Assembly: GCA_958510825.1 (NCBI GenBank)
Contig: OY294046.1
Coordinates: forward strand, 11,324,847 to 11,388,846
Direction of reading: 5' to 3'
From: Brachypterus glaber
Lineage: Eukaryota > Arthropoda > Insecta > Coleoptera > Kateretidae
DNA length: 64,000 nucleotides
Below the pieces are notes generated by a model. It made no database searches. It was not told the DNA's origin and saw only the letters and a program-made list of their open reading frames with translations. Both the position numbers and the translations under genes were made by a program. This document shows, one piece after another, positions 43,527 to 54,396 of this stretch. Within the stretch, counting starts at the first letter, position 1; each line of letters starts with the position of its first letter.

Positions 43527-44037
43527 GTCCAAAGTCACCCACACCGTCCGAAGTCACCCCAGTTGACTGTACTTGTTTTTAGTAATATTTTTTCTGTGTG
43601 CATTTGCTAAAACTTTAAGGTTTTTCCACGTTTTCGGGAAGTTTAACCTGTGTGCGGTACTCTTGGTGGTCCAGATGAAAAATACTTGGGAAGATTAAAA
43701 CGTTTTGTTGTTGGTTATTAGCAATAATAACTCATAAATGCAATAAAAGAATTATAAAAAATACGGTTTTCTTTTCAATTAAGAAAAAGTTTCTATCCTG
43801 TCGAGATTTAATCTCAAAGAAATATGAAAATCCTCTACAGAATTTCGAAGAACGTTTTTCCTTTAATTTGTTTACAAACATATTAATGTAACTATATCAA
43901 TCATTTAGTTTATTGTAAAAATGGTTACTACTTATTATGAATCATAATTTATGACCTAGAAAATATTTTATAATTACTATTAAATTATATTTAAATTAAA
44001 TAATTATAAATAATTATGATTGAACCCAGGTCGTCTG
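43527..44037. other. No recognisable feature
   Basis: AT-rich spacer with no clear repeats. Confidence 0.45.
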
Positions 44038-45706
44038 CCCCATTTCAAAACACAGTAACTGACAATTTTTTACATTTTTAATTGCTATAGGCCACAATCT
44101 ATTAACAACAGTCCCTCTAGTTCCTATGCTCGCAATGTATAAAAACCGTGATAATAAAAGTGGACAAAATGAACACTAGTCGATTGCAGCGCCCCAAGTC
44201 GGAACTACAAAGAAGTAGGTAAAGTAGTAATCTCGTTAACGTTTCAATGTATTGCAATGTTGTATTTTATCTCTGACGAACCTTTTTATTTTTATTTTAT
44301 AGTGTTATTTAGGTTTTTTTTTTAAATTTTTATTTGAGTTTTATTGTTTAACCACAGACTAACGTTTAACTTTAAATTTTCTATACAATCCTTTAAGTTC
44401 TTTATTGATTATTTTATTTTTATATCTATTTAAATCATATACGGGGATAAACTTGACAACCTTGTAAAAACTAGTGTTGACCAATTCAAATTCAAGGCTT
44501 TCCCGCCATTTTTCAAATAGAGGTACTGTTTGTTATTGTATTTTGCTATAGGCTAATTCGTTTAAACGTTAACCGACTCATGCTTAAAGCATCCTCCCGC
44601 CTTACGCTTCCTTACCCGCAATGCCTATACTTGCTTTCCCCCCTAGACAAAGAACATAGATAAGCTGTCATCTCAAGGTTATATACAAATTTACGAGTCC
44701 TCCATTTTGATCGGAAATCAGCCGGGAAATTTAAATTAGTGGGTAAAATGTAAATAAATAAACGACATAACCTTACTTTTTAAAAATTATCTACATTTTA
44801 TCCCGTATCACAGGCAGTTAATTGTTTTTATTAAGCATTAGGTATATAAAATTTTATTTGTTTCTTATGTTATATTAGAAAAAAATCAAACTTACCTAAA
44901 AAATATAATACTGCTGTCTGCAGGTAACAGTCGTTTTATGTTTCTACAAATTTTTATAAAACACGTCATTGCAAAGACTTTACTAGTTCATTAAAAAAGC
45001 ACTATAAAATATGCAAAAAACACAGAAAGACATTAAAAGTTCAAAAACGCTATTATATAGTCTATAATAAAATAAAATGTTCACCCTTCTAGCACAAAAC
45101 ACCAAACGCGTAGAAAAAATAACAGAAAAACCTCGAAAACAAACTCAAAACATACATAAATTAGGTTATGTTAACCTGTTGCACGAATATGTTAGAGGTG
45201 TGTGCGAAGAATTATATTTTTATATTTAAATTACTGGTAAAAATAAATAAATATCTGTGTAGTATAACATATTGATTTAGTTTTTACATATATAACAAAC
45301 TGTTGCAACAACAACAACGACAAAAAAAAACTTTGACTGACTACTGAAGTGAAATGAAAAGACACATCTCTAACAAAGAAAATATTCCTATCTAACGCAA
45401 CACAGTGTTACCAACATAAAATATATATTTTTTTACTTTATGTTGGACAATTGGAATCAAAATGAAGGACGCATTTAGTCGGGACGCAGAAATATGCGCA
45501 GACGGTCAAAAATCAATCTATTTGTTTATTTTGGCTATGGTTTCCCCTCTCACGTTCCGTTCCCCGCGCGACCATACTTTCAGTATGAGTCACTATCACG
45601 TATAAACGGATCATACTTTAGAGAGGTTAAGCAAAATACAGCAAGTGCAATTTGCATGTAAATTAATTTTTTATAAAAATATCAGTTACTGTGTTTTGAA
45701 ATGGGG
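44038..45706. mobile_element. 1.67-kb TIR element (CCCCATTTCAAAACACAGTA)
   Basis: The TIR CCCCATTTCAAAACACAGTA plus ACTGA is mirrored at 45682-45706. No clear TSD. The interior is mixed: a GC-richer block around 44560-44720, AT-rich non-coding sequence, and a TTCCCCGCGCGACC block around 45550-45610. I found no transposase frame, so it is non-autonomous or has acquired foreign sequence. Confidence 0.65.
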
Positions 45707-45719
45707 TAGCCGAAGTGTA

Positions 45720-45920
45720 TTAAGTAGTCCAGGGATATAAGCAAAAAAATACCCTGTTGGGGACAGTAGCTCATCCAGAGGTCTGTAAAGTTTTTCAGGT
45801 AATACAGGTGTATAGAAGCAAAACCTATGTATTTGCTGCGGTGGATTTGGTGTGGTTTTTAAGATATTAACAATTAAAGGTCAGAAAATTTCTATTTTTG
45901 CACATTTTTGCATACCAGTA
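45720..45920. repeat. ~180-bp direct repeat, copy 1
   Basis: From CCAGGGATATAAG through TTTTTCAGGTAATACAGGTG, AGCAAAACCTATGTATTTGC, TGCGGTGGATTTGGTGTG to AATTTCTATTTTTGCACAT. The second copy is at 47055-47222, and the ATCTTG element lies between them. The minus strand in both copies reads NPPQQIHRFCFY and PVLPEKL in one frame, so it may derive from an old exon. I recognise no family. Confidence 0.65.
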
Positions 45921-46025
45921 AAAAAGTTGTCCTTTTGTGCTGGTAACGTTTATTCAAAAGACAGGCAGGTCTACATACCTTTACCAAAAGTACATACTTG
46001 TTAATTCACAATTTTTACGTAAATG

Positions 46026-47035
46026 CACAGAAAAAAAGGTTATCTTGGCAGAAGATAATAAATTATCTTGGATTTATATTATCTTAAATCGAGGTAATAA
46101 TCTTCTGTTAAGATCATGTATCCTCGGTTTAAGATTATCTGTGACTTTGGTTTCCTTTAATTATTCTCTTGGTAGAAAAATCCTTGTGTCAAGAATTTTT
46201 TCCTTAAATGTATGACATTTAAAATAGTAACAGAGAATCAAGAGTTATTATCTTGACTCAAAGCCCCTGTTGACTTACGGTAAGGAGTTTGTCGGCTGGC
46301 TGGCAGACAATTTGAGCAGTAGTTCAAGATATGCGCGGGAGAGAAGTTAGGTTTGTTTTTTTTTCCGTCAGTTGTCTTTAAAGGTGTATCATTGTGTTCA
46401 TCTGCTTTAAAATGGACGAATTTGTATCAGTTACCCTCAAACGATGGGGATTTTTACTTAAAAAATTCACGGGTAAGTAGCATTAAATAATTTATACCTA
46501 TAAGCGCCATTTTGGAATGGCGTTGCAACAAGTTTTTCTTTAAAAACAAGTGCTTTTTCCTACTACCACCTATGAGACCAAATTTCACACGATTAACAGA
46601 GTAAGAAAGTATCATATTTCATAGGCGTGCGATATAATATTATACATGTGTGGGAAATTTTTTCAAAATATTTACCATTGTATTAACCCTGGAACCTGAC
46701 TGTGGGGTCAATATGATCTTGAATCAAGAGAATCATAATCTTAAATCAAGATTATAACTCTCTTCATTCAAGACTATATTATCTTAAACCAAGACTTGGT
46801 GCAAGATAATATGATCTTGGATAAAGATAATTACATACTTGGTTAAGATAATATGATCTTAAATAAATGTTTAAGTGGCTTTGATTTAAGGAAATGTCCT
46901 TAAATCTAGGACTTCAAATGCCAAGATTACGGCGGACTTGATCCAAGACAGTCATGGCGTTGAACATATCGAAAGCCATGGCGGCCTTGGTTCAAGATCG
47001 TTTTGCTTCGATTCAAGATATCCTTTTTTTCTGTG
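46026..47035 (+). mobile_element. ATCTTG-type TIR element carrying a putative first exon
   Basis: The ends are CACAGAAAAAAAGGTTATCT and the mirror ..ATATCCTTTTTTTCTGTG, flanked by TG on both sides. Subterminal zones are packed with AAGATAATAT/ATTATCTT and CTTGATTTAAG words. The middle differs in texture: it is GC-richer, with TATGCGCGGGAGAGAAGTTA and then an ATG with a short frame and donor (46412-46478). Same family as 62870-63967 and, truncated, 18725-19180. No transposase. The frames at 45937-46215 and 46927-47178 follow the TIRs and flank. Confidence 0.8.
46412..46472 (+). pseudogene. Captured exon-like segment, MDEFVSVTLKRWGF.. then GTAAGT
   Basis: ATG at 46412 opens 20 codons (MDEFVSVTLKRWGFLLKKFT), then a phase-1 exon end directly before GTAAGT (46473-46478). 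The related copy at 63286 has two extra in-frame codons (GFSNLLKKFR), and its ATG is ATT. A length change of 6 nt that keeps frame, plus a consensus donor, suggests origin from a real gene's first coding exon. The LK-WGF-xx-LL-KKF pattern is reminiscent of the start of a SAM-like domain, which is tentative. No downstream exon or acceptor is found in the element. Confidence 0.45.
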
Positions 47036-47054
47036 TGCGACATTGCCCCTTTAG

Positions 47055-47222
47055 TCCAGGGATATGAAACTTTTGCCATGACACTGGCTCCAGAGGTCTG
47101 TTTAAGTTTTTCAGGTAATACAGGTCTATAGAAGCAAAACCTATGTATTTGCTGCGGTGGATTTGGTGTGATTTTCAAGATATTAACAATTAAAGGTCAG
47201 AAAATTTCTATTTTTGCACATA
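47055..47222. repeat. ~180-bp direct repeat, copy 2
   Basis: The counterpart of 45720-45920, in the same orientation. Its right end joins ATTCTCTCGTTAG directly. The pair brackets the ATCTTG element, so a larger unit probably contained both. Confidence 0.65.
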
Positions 47223-47259
47223 TTCTCTCGTTAGATGGATATTAGTTGCGTTAAACCAT

Positions 47260-47505
47260 ATCATAAACCATATATTCTTCTTCAATCATTTTTAATCAAT
47301 TTCACACAAGGTTTTTGAACAGAATCTCGAGTCAACCACCTGTTTACATAATAAACAAACAAGTTTAAAGTAAAAAGTCAAAGAGTGTTGCCGCCAGTGG
47401 TGCTTTTGCTAACTAACTTTTTTTTACGGCGTACAACAATGAACTAATTTTTTTACTGTAAAAAACTAGATCACTTCTAACTAGTGTGTTCAGTTATAAA
47501 ATATG
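47260..47505 (-). repeat. Inverted copy of the upstream region at 53213-53463
   Basis: The minus strand matches 53213-53463: AACTGAACACACTAGTTAGA, GTACGCCGTAAAAAA, CACCACTGGCGGCA, AACAGGTGGTTGACTCGAGA, AAACCTTGTGTGAAATTG, then ATGATTGAAGAAGAA with MIEEEYMVY before homology stops and the frame closes. Confidence 0.75.
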
Positions 47506-48362
47506 AACATTTTAGTACGCTTAAAGAAAAAAGAATTTTTGTTGGCAGCAATATTTTATTTCTTATCTAAAAATATCCACAAAGAAAATGTAGGTAAACC
47601 GCATTTGACCACCTGAGCGGAATTTCTAATTCTAATACTTATTTGACGTAAATTTTTCTTTTGTACATATTTGCGTTCAAATATGGACCGCTGATAAGCA
47701 AAAACGAGGCGAACCGCGCGTGTGTCACGTAGTGATTTATATGTCGGTGAAACCTGGGAGACACTTAACATTGCTTATATTTATTACACAATTAACGTTA
47801 CTGATCTCTAGATGATATCGTTTATATGTTTATAAAAAAACAATCTGCTTTATTTTATTTGAAGGCATAAACATATATTTACTAGGCTTTAGTTTCTTTT
47901 TTATCGCTTTCCATGTAGATATTTTTGCTAAATTTGATCTAGATTTTTGTTTCATTCTTTCAGTTTTTTAGTTTTGTTATCTCTACTACCAGATCTATAG
48001 AGGAATAGACTATTAAATGTTATAACGCTTTCGCTCCAGTGCACTGGAGTGATAAAAATAATAATTTATTCTCGATTTAATTGTGTGATTTTTTTTAAAG
48101 ACAAATTAAACTGAATTTTATTTACATAATTAATTGTATACATAGAAAGTATATAAAAGTATTGTAACGAAACCATTTTTTAGGGCGCCGTAACGTTTCG
48201 TTATCTCGGGGTGTTTATGTTCATTGAGCAAAGAAATGTTAAAACTATGCATAATTATTTATTATTTTTCAGTTTACTTCCATTTCAATACATAATAAAA
48301 TCTTCTTAAAACTAACTTTAAATATAATTTTATTATTCATAACTATTTAAAAATCTTACATA
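47506..48362. other. No gene recognised; short palindromes
   Basis: CTCCAGTGCACTGGAG at 48032-48047 is a perfect 16-bp palindrome. TAACGAAAC/GTTTCGTTA around 48163-48215 forms a weak hairpin. TTGTTGGCAGCAAT at 47539 recurs at 31444. The frame at 47556-47771 is unrecognised. Confidence 0.4.
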
Positions 48363-49043
48363 CAGAGCGGTCCAAAAGTCACCCCCCCCCCCTCTCTTAA
48401 CTTTTGAACCAGTTGAGATATCGACTTCAAATTTCGAACTTTTAAATAACACAACTTAAACTATCTTTTAGCATATATTTAATACTTTCAGTTCTTAAAA
48501 TGTGGGCAGGGGGCATACATCATTTTAAAGCTTATAAAATTCTCCATTTAACTCCATATTTTAAAATTAAAAAAAAATAAATTGGGTTTAAAATGGGGTT
48601 AAAAATGGTTATTAATGTCAAAATTCCTCTAAAAAAACAAATAATTTTTTAAAAATGCCTAATTTCATCATAAAAAAATCTTAATTATACTTTTAAACTA
48701 ATTTTAGTTGAAATAAATAAAAATTTATAAAAAAAACTTTAAAAATCGAATGTTTTAGCACAAAAAATTGAAAAATCAAAACCTTAAAAAACATTTTAAA
48801 AAAATTTAAAAATGTTAGTTTAAATAGAGAATTTTATAAGCTTTAAAATTATGTATCACACGCCCCCCTTTCCATTTAAAAAAATGTCCCCCATGCCCCC
48901 CTGCCCACATTTTAAGAGCTGAAAATATCAAATATATGCTAAAAGATAGTTTAAGTTGTCTTATTTAAGAGTTCTAAATTTGAAGTCGATATCTCAACTC
49001 GTTCAAAAGTTAAAAGGGGGGGGGTGACTTTTGGACCGCCCTG
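48363..49043. mobile_element. Tc1-like foldback MITE, copy 4
   Basis: Begins CAGAGCGGTCCAAAAGTCAC, ends GGACCGCCCTG, with TA flanks (48361-48362, 49044-49045). Its left arm has lost the GGGGTCGTG block, so its hairpin is asymmetric. Confidence 0.85.
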
Positions 49044-49239
49044 TATAAAAATTAAGGAATCACACTAAAGAATGCAGTTCACATTAAATGTATTGTCATA
49101 TAAATTTTATTAATCGATATGCCGGCCAGTCATGGAATACGGATTTCCTATTTTTTCAAATATTTCCAACCCAGCACTACGTATCATGAAGACAGCAGAA
49201 ATAATTTGTCTCAAAACTATCACAAGAATAAGACACCCA

Positions 49240-49640
49240 CGTAATAATAATAATAATAATAATAATTTATTGTTCAAAAATACCATATACATAGGTGTAG
49301 AACAAGTCTGCTACAAATTTAAACAATACAAAAAAAAAATACAAATTTTAAATATATAAATACATATTTATACCTAAACTAAAACTAAAAACCTAATTTT
49401 AATTTTATGCTTAAATTTTATGCCAGATTTCATCGAAACTGTAATAACACTGCTCAACAAGATAGTTATGAATACGTTTAGAAAATATTTTAAAATTATT
49501 TATGCTTTTATATTCTACTGGAAGTTTGTTGTATAATTTTATACCCATATACTTTGGATTATTTTCGTATGCTACAGTACTATGTATAGGGTACACATAA
49601 TTATCTACATGTCTTGTAGGGTAGTTGGACAATCCCAGAA
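49240..49640 (-). mobile_element. LINE 3' end: RT C-terminus, 3' UTR, (TTA)n tail
   Basis: On the minus strand a frame ending at 49411 reads TRHVDNYVYPIHSTVAYENN, PKYMGIKLYNKLPVEYKSIN, FKIFSKRIHNYLVEQCYYSF and DEIWHKI-stop. The GIKLYNKLP and F...YLxxxxYYSxDE patterns are typical of non-LTR retrotransposon reverse-transcriptase C-termini. A 3' UTR of about 140 bases, AATAAA-like CAATAAA and (TTA)8 (plus strand 49242-49265) complete the 3' end. Upstream (49645-49817) the frame is broken by a stop and shift, so it is a dead, 5'-truncated copy. Confidence 0.75.
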
Positions 49641-49948
49641 ACGACTATCTATACGAGATAACCAAAATTGTTCGTATAGAAAAGCGCATGAATAGGCTCC
49701 AGATAATCTGGATCTCATTAAAAATTGCTGTTCTCCAAGAGACAAGGGCATACGACCTAGATGCAAGTACCCCTTAAAGATAGCTTTTGAAAACTTTTGC
49801 GATTTTGAAGATGACAACTACACACATCTTTTTTTGTTTATTTTTTAATTATTATGGTTTATTGTTATCATACATATTTTCTATATGTATATTAATTGTT
49901 TTAAAAGCATTTGAATTAAGGCTGAAGGGCCCAAGGCCGATGGCCAAT
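49641..49948. other. Possible decayed upstream LINE sequence
   Basis: A minus-strand frame 49605-49817 (MSSSKSQKFSKAIFKGYLHL...) abuts the LINE frame out of register. It could be the frameshifted continuation of the same ORF or unrelated. I cannot decide. Confidence 0.3.
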
Positions 49949-50349
49949 GGAGCTCTCTACAACTAGAATTATGAAACAAAAGACGTCTACCCTATCTCTA
50001 TCTCATTTGTGGTACACTTTCCAGTCAACCAAATAAATACTGTATTTGTTTTTCATACAACAAATACAGTATTTGGCCGGAAAGTGTAGCACTGAGCGGC
50101 ACGAACGAACATAGCTAATGTGAATCTGTAAAATAAGATAATTCTACTAAAATTTAGACGGCGCCAGTAATTTCTTTAATAAAAATAATATAGTTACACT
50201 TTTCGCCCGGCCAAGTAAATATTGTATTTGTTCAACAAAGAACAAATACAGAATTTGTTTGGTTGGGTGGAAGTGGGAGTGTATGTATGTCTTCTATCCT
50301 TTTTGGGTAGAACTTTTGTCCCTGTCTAATCTAACGGGAGAAATTGCCA
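49949..50349 (+). repeat. Interspersed repeat C, copy 2
   Basis: GGAGCTCTCTACAACTAGAA to ACGGGAGAAATTGCCAT. The first hairpin has lost TTATTTGGTTGG of its right arm. Confidence 0.8.
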
Positions 50350-50564
50350 TTGTATATTTTATTTTGTTTAAAATCTATTTAAGATAAAACTACAAGTTAA
50401 ATGAAATGTAATAAAAAAATGTACAATAAAGAGCGTTATCTATGCATCTTAAATATAATAGTTCAATTTTATATGATACCTTATTTTTATATTCGGGCCT
50501 CCCAGGCCCAGGGTATGTAAATGTGTATATTTTTTAGGGTATGCATCCTAGGGTTAAAAGAAGA

Positions 50565-51150
50565 ATATATTCTCTTCGTTATAAACAAATCACATATTCT
50601 TGATTTAAGATAATATGTTTCTGTGTGAGAAGTCTTTTAAAAAGAAAAAGAAAATTTTTTTATGTCCTTTGTTACTCCGAGCATTTCAAATACAGATCAC
50701 ATCTTATAAATTGAATAAAATTCTCTTCGTTACAAACAAACATATTCTTGATTTAAGATAATATTTTTCTGCGTGAGAAGTCTTGAAAAAAAGAAAATTT
50801 TCTTATGTCCCTTGTTACTCCGAGCATTTCAAATACAGATCTCATCTTATAAATTGAATAAAATTCTCTTCGTTATAAACAAACACATATTCTTGATTTA
50901 AGATAATATTTTTCTGCGTGAGAAGTCTTGAAAAAAAGAAAAATTTCTTATGTCCCTTGTTACTCCGAGCATTTCAAATACAGATCTCATCTTATAAATT
51001 GAATAAAATTCTCTTCGTTATAAACAAACACATATTCTTGATTTAAGATAATATTTTTCTATGTGAGAAGTCTTAAAAAAGAAATAAAATTTTCTTATGT
51101 CCCTTGTTACTCCGAGCATTTCAAATACAGATCTCATAAATTGTACTGAC
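50565..51150. repeat. ~145-bp tandem repeat, about 4 copies
   Basis: TTCTCTTCGTTAYAAACAAA recurs near 50570, 50721, 50864 and 51009. Each unit holds TTCTTGATTTAAGATAATAT, TTTCTGYGTGAGAAGTCTT, TTGTTACTCCGAGCATTTCA and CAGATCTCATCTTATAAATT. The TTGATTTAAGATAATAT...TTTCTGTGTG part resembles the terminus of the ATCTTG element, so the array may have grown from an element end. Confidence 0.85.
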
Positions 51151-51330
51151 TCATATTTCTCATCACCATGTTCCTATGAAGACTAGATCACGAACTCTCC
51201 GATATAGGAAATCAATTACGCCTAGAATAATTGCACAAAATAGACGTAACGATAATAATGCTGTTGAGATTAATTTAATATCTTTAACAATTAGATATAT
51301 GGAGAATTTTAATCTAAAGACTAGTAGTTA

Positions 51331-52264
51331 AGCTACGGTTTCCTCCAAAAGTCGCAGTCGCTGACGACTGCGAGCGGGTAGCCGCGACCGAGTCGTTGAG
51401 ACATCTCCAATGCATTTTAAATGTCCCTGTTTTCCTAGCTGCTGCCGACTCGTTACTACTAACTACCGGTCGCCGTTCGTTTGGTCGCCGGTCGCCGTTC
51501 GTTTGGTCGCCGGTCGCCTGACCGCTCTGGGAGCAGACGCACGACTAATTCGTCACGAATTTGACAGTGTGTGCGCAGGTGTGTGATGTGATAAGTGTTT
51601 ATATTTTACATTCCACAGCTGTGTACATGTACAGCTAGCTGTACAGCAGAGTGGAAATAGTTATGGCAGGTATGTAATAGTTTGTACTTGTAGGGATGTT
51701 AAAAAACGGTTTTTTTTTTTAATACGTTGTTTTAAAACAGTGTTTTAAAACGGTATTTTTTATTTTTTATTCATTTTTTTATTTTCATTTTTCGTGCCCA
51801 ATGCTTAACAAACAATGTTTTTAATTAATAAACTATCTTTTAGTTGTCAAATTAGTACAATTCGTATATTTATATTATTTTTTTAAATATTTATAACTTT
51901 AATTTGGTTTTACTCAGATAAAAGTCAAAATAAGTTAAGTTAGGATCTTATCGTTAATTTATTGCGTTCTACGTTTTGTGAATATTTTATGATTTTGTTC
52001 TGATAGTTAATACACTTTAAGGATCCTGGCTGCCAGGACCTTATCCACTGGTTTTAAATTCAGCAACATTAGAAGAACCGACTTTTTAGAGATATTCATA
52101 CTGATTGCAAGGCATAAACTCGTAAACAATGCAACAGTTGTTTATAAAATGGCCAGCTAACGGAACGGCGACTGGCGAGACCAAGGAAAACAGGTAGGGT
52201 CGTAACGACCTGGTCGAGGCTACCCGGTCGCAGTCCTCAGCGACTTTTAGAGGAAACCGTAGCT
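51331..52264. mobile_element. TIR element D (AGCTACGGTTTCC), 934 bp
   Basis: AGCTACGGTTTCCTCCAAAA at the left and TTAGAGGAAACCGTAGCT at the right, flanked by TTA (51328-51330, 52265-52267). The left subterminal region is GC-rich, with a duplicated GCCGTTCGTTTGGTCGCCG unit (about 51470-51510), TAGCCGCGACCGAGTCGTTG and GCATTTTAAATGTCCCTG. The centre is AT-rich with TGTGTACATGTACAGCTAGC palindromes. No transposase. The TTA target suggests PIF/Harbinger. A fragment lies at 15187-15387. Confidence 0.8.
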
Positions 52265-52481
52265 TTAGCGAATGAAAAATTCACGCTTCCTTATCAGAGA
52301 CTTCTACAATTAAGGCCGGATTTATAATTAATAAATAACTAACAATTAACGATTATAACTAAAGGTTAGTTTATCCAATCATCACCACTAAACTAACTAA
52401 AATTAAGGTTCATTTCTTATTCACAAATTTTCTTAAAGTAAATCAATCAACTAATACTTTTAATTAAAATGAATAATTAAC

Positions 52482-52767
52482 TACGGAAGGGATTGTATTA
52501 GTGGGCTAGCGCGTCTGTATGACAAGCCTACTAGCCAACCAGCGTGAGTTCGATTCTCACTGGCGTCGATTTGCCTTTTTCAGTTAAGTAATATTCGAAA
52601 TTTGGCGAAGGCGATAAGTGACACTCCCTATAAACTGGTTCGAAAGTCAGTATAAGCCGGTGGTTCCCTCTACTATTAGCCCACACAAGTCCTGGACTTA
52701 GGTGATGCTTAATTAAGTAGAATAGTACGAGGTTAAACAAACAAACAAAACAAACAAACAACAAACG
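52482..52767 (+). repeat. SINE-1, full-length copy with (CAAA)n tail
   Basis: The head GGAAGGGATTGTATTAGTGG, B box GTGAGTTCGATTCTCACTGG, the body as at 42931-43195, then GAGGTTAAACAAACAAACAA. Orientation is plus. The 79-codon minus frame inside it is spurious. Confidence 0.85.
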
Positions 52768-53212
52768 CAATAATAATTTTGTAGTGTCTGTGATTAGAAC
52801 AGTTAGGCAATATTTAAAAAAAAATGCGCAAATACAATATTTTCAAAAATGTAACCCCTTAATGAATTTGAAACAGTGCGATCTCAAGGGCTAAGGGTCA
52901 ACAAATGTACAACGTCTATGAAAGTGAGGTTACGTTTCTGCATTCCGACTGTGATACGCCACACCTTGGCAGGAAAAATTAAGTTCTTACATCTTGAAAG
53001 TTACAAGCCTGACTAAAAAAAGAATGTACTTATTTACAAGCTGGATGGTTAAAGCATTATCTTGGTTTGTTCATCTTTAATTTATTAACCAATTGAAGTT
53101 GTGGCAAAAAACATCATGAATCTATTTGATAGATTTTATTAGAATTAAGTTTATACGAACATATTTACATTGCTGTAAATTGTATGTGCTAAATTATTGC
53201 TAGTACAGATCA
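52768..53212. other. No recognisable feature
   Basis: Unclassified AT-rich sequence. Confidence 0.45.
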
Positions 53213-53436
53213 CATATTTTATAACTGAACACACTAGTTAGAAGTGATCTATTTTTTTACAGTAAAAAAATGAGTTCATTGTTGTACGCCGTAAAAAAGT
53301 TAGTTAGCAAAACCACCACTGGCGGCAGCACTCTTTGACTTTGATGACAGCCATACTTCAAACTTGTTTGTTTATTATGTAAACAGGTGGTTGACTCGAG
53401 ATTCTGTGCAAAAACCTTGTGTGAAATTGATTAAAA
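53213..53436 (+). promoter_or_regulatory. Duplicated upstream region of a small ORF
   Basis: Shared, at roughly 90% by eye, with the inverse copy at 47260-47505, right up to and just past the ATG. GC-richer islands (CACCACTGGCGGCAGCACTC, CAGGTGGTTGACTCGAG) stand out from the AT background. It may be a 5' UTR or promoter carried by an element. No TATA box is certain. Confidence 0.4.
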
Positions 53437-53571
53437 ATGATTGAAGAAGAATTTATGGTTTATACACCTACCAATCTCTCCGAAATTGCAAATGCTACAT
53501 TAGACAAGTTACCATCGAAATCGCGAAAAGTGTGCGATTTAGCCTACGAAAAAAAAATTAAAATGAGCTAA
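53437..53571 (+). CDS. Small ORF, 44 residues, possible captured N-terminal exon
   Basis: ATG at 53437, stop TAA ending 53571. The product starts MIEEEFMVYTPTNLSEIANA and continues TLDKLPSKSRKVCDLAYEKK. The KLPSKSRKVxxLAYEK stretch recalls the N-terminal SAM-like core-binding region of tyrosine-recombinase-like (Crypton-type) proteins of invertebrates. This is a memory-based resemblance and needs a search. After YEK an A8 run could hide a one-base shift that ended the frame. The inverse copy at 47.3 kb keeps only MIEEEYMVY. So this is probably the relic of a longer coding region, with no intact catalytic part nearby. Confidence 0.35.
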   Translation: MIEEEFMVYTPTNLSEIANATLDKLPSKSRKVCDLAYEKKIKMS

Positions 53572-53681
53572 GGAAGGTTTAAGTTTATTTCGAAAGGGTT
53601 TTATTGGCCTATTTTAATAAAAAAACATACTTTATTGCTGAATAAATTAAATGCAAAAATTAATATTTAAAAATATATATA

Positions 53682-54396
53682 CAGAGCGGTCCAAAAGTCA
53701 CTCCCCCTCTTAACTTTTGATCGAGTTTAGATATCGACTTCAAATTTAGAACTCTTAAATAAGACAACTTAAACTATATTTAAGCATATATTTGATACTT
53801 TTAGCTCTTAAAATGTGGGCAGGGAGGCATGGGGCGACATTTTTTTAAATAGAAAGGTGGGTCGTGTGATACATCATTTTAAAGCTTATAAAATTCTCCA
53901 TTTAACTGTATATTTTTATTTTTTTTTAACATTTTTTTTTGGGTTTAAAATAGGGTTGAAAATGGGTATTTTTGTCAAAATTTCTCTAAAAAATCCAAAC
54001 AATTTTTTAAAAATGCCTAATTTCATAATGAAAAAAACTAAATTATACTTTTAAACTGATTTTAGTTGACATAAATAAAAATTAACAAAAAAAAAAACTT
54101 AAAAATTTAGCACAAAAAACTGAAAAATCAAAACCTTAAAAAACATGTTTAAAATTTTTAAAAATGTATGGTTATATAGAGAATTTTAAAGGCTTTAAAA
54201 TTATGTATCACACGACCCCCCTTTCCATTAAAAAAAAATTCCCCCATGCCTCTCTGCTCACATTTTAAGAAATAAAAGTATCAAATATATGCTTAAAGAT
54301 AGTTTAAGTTGTCTTATTTAAGAGTTCTAAATTTGAAATCGATATCTCAACTCGTTCAAAAGTTAAGAGGGGGGGGGGGACTTTTGGACCGCACTG
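53682..54396. mobile_element. Tc1-like foldback MITE, copy 5
   Basis: Begins CAGAGCGGTCCAAAAGTCAC, ends GGACCGCACTG, flanked by TA. The arms are more diverged than in the other copies. The 79-codon frame at 53815-54054 is translated foldback sequence. Confidence 0.85.
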
